Shown: in pieces, positions 58,808 to 64,000 of the stretch
Layout of the letters: the number at the start of each line of letters is the position of its first letter
How positions within the stretch are numbered: the first letter of the stretch is position 1
Program-made: the position numbers and the translations under genes
DNA from: Azolla caroliniana
Lineage: Eukaryota > Polypodiophyta
DNA: 64,000 nt
Direction: 5' to 3'
Assembly (NCBI GenBank): GCA_043228905.1
Contig: JBHGNT010000014.1
Location: forward strand, 19,220,001 to 19,284,000
The notes under the pieces: generated by a model
Told to the model about the DNA's origin: nothing
The model's input: the letters and a program-made list of their open reading frames with translations, nothing else
Databases searched by the model: none

Positions 58808-61800
58808 ATGGCGACCTTGACGTTCTGCGCAGACGACGACGAAGGCGATGAGGATCCCTACTTTCTCTCTGCCATCGCAGAAGCAGAAGCGGAAAGCTTA
58901 CGACGTCTCTCCGCGGAGCGAAGCAAACGATATAACCTCCCCGATCAGCCCTGCGAGAGCGTTTCTTCGAACATTTCTTGCAGCGATCATCCTCACGGTT
59001 TAATTAGTGGAACGCCAGCTAAGAGGCTCAAGGCTGAGCCGGAAGGTGAGTATTTGGCTGCTCTTCGAGGTACGCACAGTGAGACATGGCAAGCTATGGC
59101 CAATAATAATAAGATCAGACCAGATGGAAGATCGAAAATTACGGCTTCTTCTTCTTCCTCTTCGTTCTCTGCGATTGCAGGGTTTGAAAGTGTAACAGGA
59201 GGAGGTTCTTGTTTCCATTGTGGTAAAGAAGGACACTGGGCAAGAGATTGTCCAATTAAACCTCTCAGTAATGTGTCTTGGGGATCTGACAATAGCAATA
59301 TGTGAGTTTTCCCTTTCTTTTGTTTCCTTTCCGTTTCCGTTGATTTATTAGTTTTTTCTTTTATAATAGTTTTTATTTCCTCTCCATTCAGTTTTTCTAA
59401 ATTCATTCAAAGTGGAACTCGGCTAGTTATTCTCATGTATCTGACAATACCAATTTGTGAGTTTTCCGTTTGTTTTCACATACTCTTTGGTTCTTTATAA
59501 AGGTTCTAGATAGCTATCCAGCGTAGAAATACTGGAGATCCTTCTTCTTTTCTTTTCATCTTCTTTCTTTTATCTATGTAAGTATTTAGTCAAAAATCCG
59601 TGGGAATATCTGTATTCCTTTGTTCTTTTATAAGAGACAAGTTAGTATTCCAGCAGAGATGTGTGAGTTTTGTCTTATTTTTCATTGTTCTTTTATATGA
59701 AATTAGATAGCTATTCATGGTACATGTATCCTAGTTACCTGACAATAGAATTGAACTTTTATTGCCTTCTCATTTGTTTTCTTTTACAAGGAATTGGTTG
59801 GTGATCCGTGTCATACGCCTCAGTATTTGAGCTTTATTTCCTTTTCCTTTTCCTTTTCTTTCGTGTACATTCTCATAAAAATTCAGTGAGATGTCTGTTC
59901 CTTCTATACTCTAGGAGTTGAATACTGAAATGTATGTTTTTTCATTCCTTTTGATTTTTTCTTGGTTATTTTGTAAGGATTTATTTAGCTATCCACGCCA
60001 TGTCATCCTGGGAAGCTGATAGTAGCAATATGTGAGATTTTCATTTCTTCCATCTTTCTTTTGTTCTTTTATAAGGACTTTATTTGACAATCCAGAGTAG
60101 CAATTTTCTTTCTTTTGCTCCTTTGTAAGGATTTAGCTAGCTCTACACGGAAATACTTGAGTTTTCTGTTTCTTCATTTTCTTATTTTGCTGTTTTTTTA
60201 GGATTTAGTATGCATCCTGATGATCTGATTGTAGCAGCATGCACGGTTTTCTTTCTTTGGATTTAGTTAGCTAGTCATGCCTTACATATTCTAGGTATAT
60301 GATAATACAAAAATTTGCATCTTGACATCGTTTCTTCTTTTATGAGGATTTAGCTAGCATTTTTATGGCACATGCATTGAAGAGATTTGAGAATATCAAT
60401 ACTCGAGTTTTCTATCTTTCTTTTCTTCCTTTTCGTGGATTTGGTAATCTGTTCATGCGTATTGCATTGTGAAGATCTCATAGTAGCAACATGTTGGTTT
60501 TATTTCCTTTCCTTTCCTTTCTTTTCTATAGTGATTTGCTTTGCTATCCATCCCATCATGCCATGATTTATGCTTTCGAGTCTTTTATCATGGGAATCTG
60601 GAAATATTAGTCTATGATATTTTCCATTCTTTTCAATTTCCTCTCCTTTTTTTTCATATACGAGGACTTAGCTAGCCACCATGCTTTATGGCTCTAACAG
60701 TAGCAGCATGCTCGCTTCCTTTCCTTTTTCCTTTTTTTAAGGTTTTAACTACATAACCATTCAAGGATTTGGTTAGCCACCCTCTAGGCCTAATATGAGT
60801 GATATATGAAATTTTCTTTCCTTTCTTTTTTATCATTGTTTTCCTTCTAAATGGCGTAGGGATTCAGTTAGCTATCCATTCATACACATCCTGGGATCTG
60901 ATAGTAGCAGTGTATAATGTTTTCTTCATTTTCATTTTCTTTCTTTTGTTCTTTTATAAGGGTCTACGTAGGTTTACAGACATGCATGCACCTTGATCCT
61001 TTCATCCCAGGTATACGATTGTAGCAATATGTCAATTTTCTTCCCTTCTCCTTATCTCTTATGTTCTTCTTTAAATATTTCGTAGCTATCCATGCCACAT
61101 TCATCCTATTGATCTGAAAATGATGTTGAACTCTTTCTTTTTTCTCCAGGCCTCAAGTTGCAGACAAGCAATGTCCTTGTGGTGCAGGAATGTGCGAGGT
61201 TTTGACAGCAAATACAGAAAAGAATAATGGCCGCCAATTTTACAAGTGTCCACTAAGAAAGGTATGAAATGTCCTATTGTGTTTATGTTTTCGTTTCTTG
61301 TGAAGTTCTCTATGGAATTATCTTTGTCTTTTCCTGGAGTTTTACTCGAGTCTCGTACTAATGTCTTGACCCTGGACTTATACAGGAGGAAGGACAGTGT
61401 GGGTTCTTTGAATGGTGTGATGTCCCTATGGGTATTACTGAAGGAACTTCCAGAGATAGAGAGCAGAGAAATGTTCAATATTCGGAATTGCCTTGCCCTT
61501 GTGGTGCAGGACCATGTGCCATGCTGACAGCTAAAACTGAGAAAAATATGGGACGTCAATTCTTCAAATGTCCTCTTAATCAGGTGATTGTATGTTTGGT
61601 TTTCAAAATCTCTGCTTCATGAAACCTGAATCTACAAGTTGTTTTCAATCATTTGTTTATAGTCTGTAGTTCTCTCAATGGAGACTGAGGAAGAATGGGA
61701 AGTAGAACTAGCTGCTAAGGAGAAGGGTTATGGTTTCTTGCAAGAAAGGATCACTCGATAAATTAAGAAAAACCCACATGGTATGCATTAGAAGAATGAG

Positions 61801-62995
61801 AAGCAGAACTATCTGCTAAGGATAAGAAGGGCTAAGGTTTCTTGAACAGGAATGTAGACAAACCAACCGGATCCTCACAAGAATGGATCGTTCACTAAAC
61901 AAAAAGAAAACCACATGTATTTGATTCTCGTACGCATTACGGGACTATGTGTCTACAAGAAGACATACCTTTATATAAGCCCAAAACCCTAAATAAGAGA
62001 TCTATCCTAAAGGTAGAATGATGTAGACCACATTTTAGTCTTTAAGCTTCGGAAAACTAGTAAGACATGAATTTCCTACTTTATCATCCTAGATTATGAA
62101 TGATGTAGGTCACACCTGGGGGTTAGCGTCAGTAGTACATGGAAATTTCTACAGGGAGAAAATGCATGTAGCCTCCTTAAGTAGTGATGATAATTCCAAA
62201 TGTACATTTACCTCCAGAAGTTCATGATGTATTTAAAATCCATGAAAGTTATCATTAGTATTGACCTAATAAATCTATTTCATGAAGTTTGAATCTACAA
62301 CTTGTGATTACGAATAATGTATAAAATTTTTGAATAATGTTCTGATGCAGGGAGAAGGTTCATGTGGCTTCTTCAAATGGTGTGATGATAATTCTTCTTC
62401 AGCTCCAGCAAGTCTGGCATATGGAAACCCATTTCAGGAGAGGTCAGCCCCTTCTCCACAAACACCATCTGGACAATGCTATAAATGTGGAATGGGAGGC
62501 CATTGGGCTAAAGATTGCTCAAACCCAATCAATCAAAATGTTAAAGTATATGCTAACAACACAAAGACTAGTAATCAGCATCAATCTCTTGGAAATGCAA
62601 CAACTGCTGGCGTGACTTGCTACAAGTGTGGCCAAGTTGGTCATTGGGCAAATACATGTGGTATGAATCCACCTCAGCTTGCAAGAGGAATTAGAGCTGG
62701 TTCAAATGGAGAGTTTCCTAATGGTCCAGGTGGTGTTGTGAGCGGATCAGGTGCTAATACTAATGTTAATTCTGGAGGTTGTTTTAAGTGTGGAGAGCAT
62801 GGTCATTGGTCCCGAGATTGCCCTGGTATCTTGAATGCTCGGTTAAGTAGTAACTTTGGAGGGCAATGTGAAGGTGCCCCTTTCTCTGCCAAAACTACTA
62901 ATAATAGCAGTAGTAGAAATTGCTTTAAGTGTGGTGGTCAAGGTCATTGGGCTAATCAATGTATGGGAGAAGTAAAAGGAAGAGGCATGCACTAA
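58808..62995 (+). CDS. GRF-type and CCHC zinc-knuckle protein (482 aa)
   Basis: Exons 58808-59301, 61150-61261, 61386-61583 and 62351-62995 join in phase to 1,449 bp (482 residues). Order of domains: acidic start (DDDEGDEDPYF), Ser/Arg-rich segment, one CCHC knuckle (CFHCGKEGHWARDC, from Cys135), GRF zinc finger 1 (CPCGAGMCEV...FYKCPLRK...CGFFEWCD, about 173-213), GRF finger 2 (CPCGAGPCAML...FFKCPLNQ...CGFFKWCD), then four CCHC knuckles (CYKCGMGGHWAKDC, CYKCGQVGHWANTC, CFKCGEHGHWSRDC, CFKCGGQGHWANQC). GRF fingers bind single-stranded DNA or RNA in proteins such as topoisomerase III-alpha and APE2. Plant proteins with this GRF plus knuckle mix exist (Arabidopsis At3g42860, from memory). The role is unknown, probably nucleic-acid binding. 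Exon 4's stop is followed by duplicated copies of its 3' end. Confidence 0.9.
59302..61149 (+). repeat. GRF gene intron 1: tandem repeats with copies of the exon 1 donor edge
   Basis: The 1,848-bp intron is made of many diverged units of about 80-100 bp with the pattern ttcttttataaggattta-ttagctatcca-gc, tcctggg(a)atctgatagtagcaatatgtgag-tttc. The second part repeats the end of exon 1 and its donor (gatctgacaatagcaatat|gtgag at 59283-59306, in pieces), for example at about 59440-59465, 60010-60040 and 60890-60920. Confidence 0.7.
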
Positions 62996-63239
62996 GTCTT
63001 TTGTATGTGAATATGAGTGTAAATGTGTTACTATCCGCATGAAATTTTGCACAAAACTCTCTCAAGGCTTTTGCTGTGAATGTGTATAAAATTGATAATA
63101 TGCACAAATTATTACACAATTTCATAATCTGCAAACCTAGTCGTTTATAGAAATATACCTCTATAAATATGTAACTAACAACTTATGTTTCATTGGAGCA
63201 TCCAATATCACGCTATCTTTGGTATTGAATCTGTAAGGA

Positions 63240-63560
63240 CATTGAATGTAGGGGAGAGGCAAAAGGAAGAGTGATGCATCAAGATCTATGTGAATATGTG
63301 TATTTGTAAATGTGAATGATTGAACTGCCTTATACTTCAAATTGTTTGAAGCATCTGGTGAAGTTATCAATTGTTGAAACTGCACCTTTAGGAGGTACAT
63401 CTATTGTCTTGTAGTGTTTACTTTTCAATGTCTGGTATGGGTAATGGAGAAGGATTTTGAAACTATTTGGTCTACGAGAATAGGAAGGAGGTAAATGGAA
63501 GGCCAAATTTTATAGTATGTCAATATGTGGAAATGTGATTGTGTGGTTGATCTTATGTAG
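63240..63560 (+). repeat. Decayed tandem copies of the GRF gene 3' end
   Basis: At about 63250-63330, gggagaggcaaaaggaagag, gatgcat and tatgtgaatatgtg-atttgtaaatgtg repeat the last codons and 3' untranslated start of the gene (about 62965-63030). A weaker copy lies at about 63480-63540. Confidence 0.5.
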
Positions 63561-64000
63561 AAATTCCATCTAAAAGCATATATATCTATAATTTGTAATT
63601 AACACTTCTGAAATGAATCTTTTGAGCTTGGGCTTGAATCCATACTACCAATGGAGACTTTTCTAGCATGATGATAAATGGTAACTTTATTAAAACATTT
63701 TTGGTCGTTGGAAGGGGATCTCATCAAATATGAATCCAATGTACAATTGTAACTATACATAATCTAGGTATTTGTTGATGAAGGGATTTTATCATCTATG
63801 ATATTTGGAACTCATATGATGAAGTTGACTCTTAAATTTTAATCCCATGCTATTTAATGGAAGGAAACATCCTATTATTAAACAATTGCGTTTCCCCTTA
63901 AAAAGTTGCAACAAAAGTATTGGCAGGCATTCTAAAATTATGGTCTCTATTTAGGATGAAAGAGCTTGGGTGTGTTTTGAATCATAAGTTTGTATTATTA
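63561..64000. other. Right edge, no supported gene
   Basis: AT-rich, no frame or repeat that I can support. Confidence 0.4.

Overview
The window is nuclear DNA of a land plant. It holds intron-containing genes with GT-AG junctions for a nitrate-transporter partner protein (NRT3/NAR2), an ARF1-class GTPase, a plastid inorganic pyrophosphatase and a GRF/zinc-knuckle protein. It also has a tRNA-Arg gene, plant-type copia and gypsy retrotransposons, a LINE and abundant AT-rich repeats. The families found in the first transposon make a non-seed plant (moss, fern or lycophyte) my guess, but I cannot fix the species.

The most notable object is a self-contained DNA transposon at 1874-10563 (8,690 bp). 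It has 36-bp terminal inverted repeats that match at 35 of 36 positions and a 4-bp ATGA duplication on each side. It carries two divergent genes. On the minus strand is an intact 864-residue transposase-like protein with an RNase-H-type D/D/D pattern, resembling the family I know as DUF7869. On the plus strand is a six-exon gene that joins a ParB/sulfiredoxin-like domain to a beta-class DNA amino-methyltransferase; its exons sum to exactly 975 codons, interrupted by one in-frame stop. The first intron of that gene holds three copies of a 25-bp perfect palindrome that look like parS-type binding sites. Transposase, methyltransferase, DNA-binding domain and candidate binding sites inside one mobile unit form a plausible undescribed eukaryotic system.

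Region by region: 1-1390, decayed LINE (minus). 1874-10563, the transposon. 10928-16906, one uninterrupted 1,992-residue secreted Pro/Thr-rich protein capped by six-cysteine modules. 16930-21016, largely empty, with one possible decayed gene. 21086-35148, a nest: a LINE split by a copia element with its RT/RNase H deleted (22623-33229), itself split by a GC-rich gypsy element (about 25948-32738), plus a separate 935-bp insert in the LINE. 36930-38296, NRT3. 42238-46017, ARF1. 47538-47610, tRNA-Arg(CCT). 49220-53230, plastid PPase. 53640-58700, repeats including a long foldback element. 58808-62995, the GRF/zinc-knuckle gene. The first introns of the PPase and GRF genes are built from tandem repeats that include decayed copies of the neighbouring exon edges.

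Host genes are mutually unrelated. Gene models were built by eye from splice sites and frame continuity. No database search was possible.
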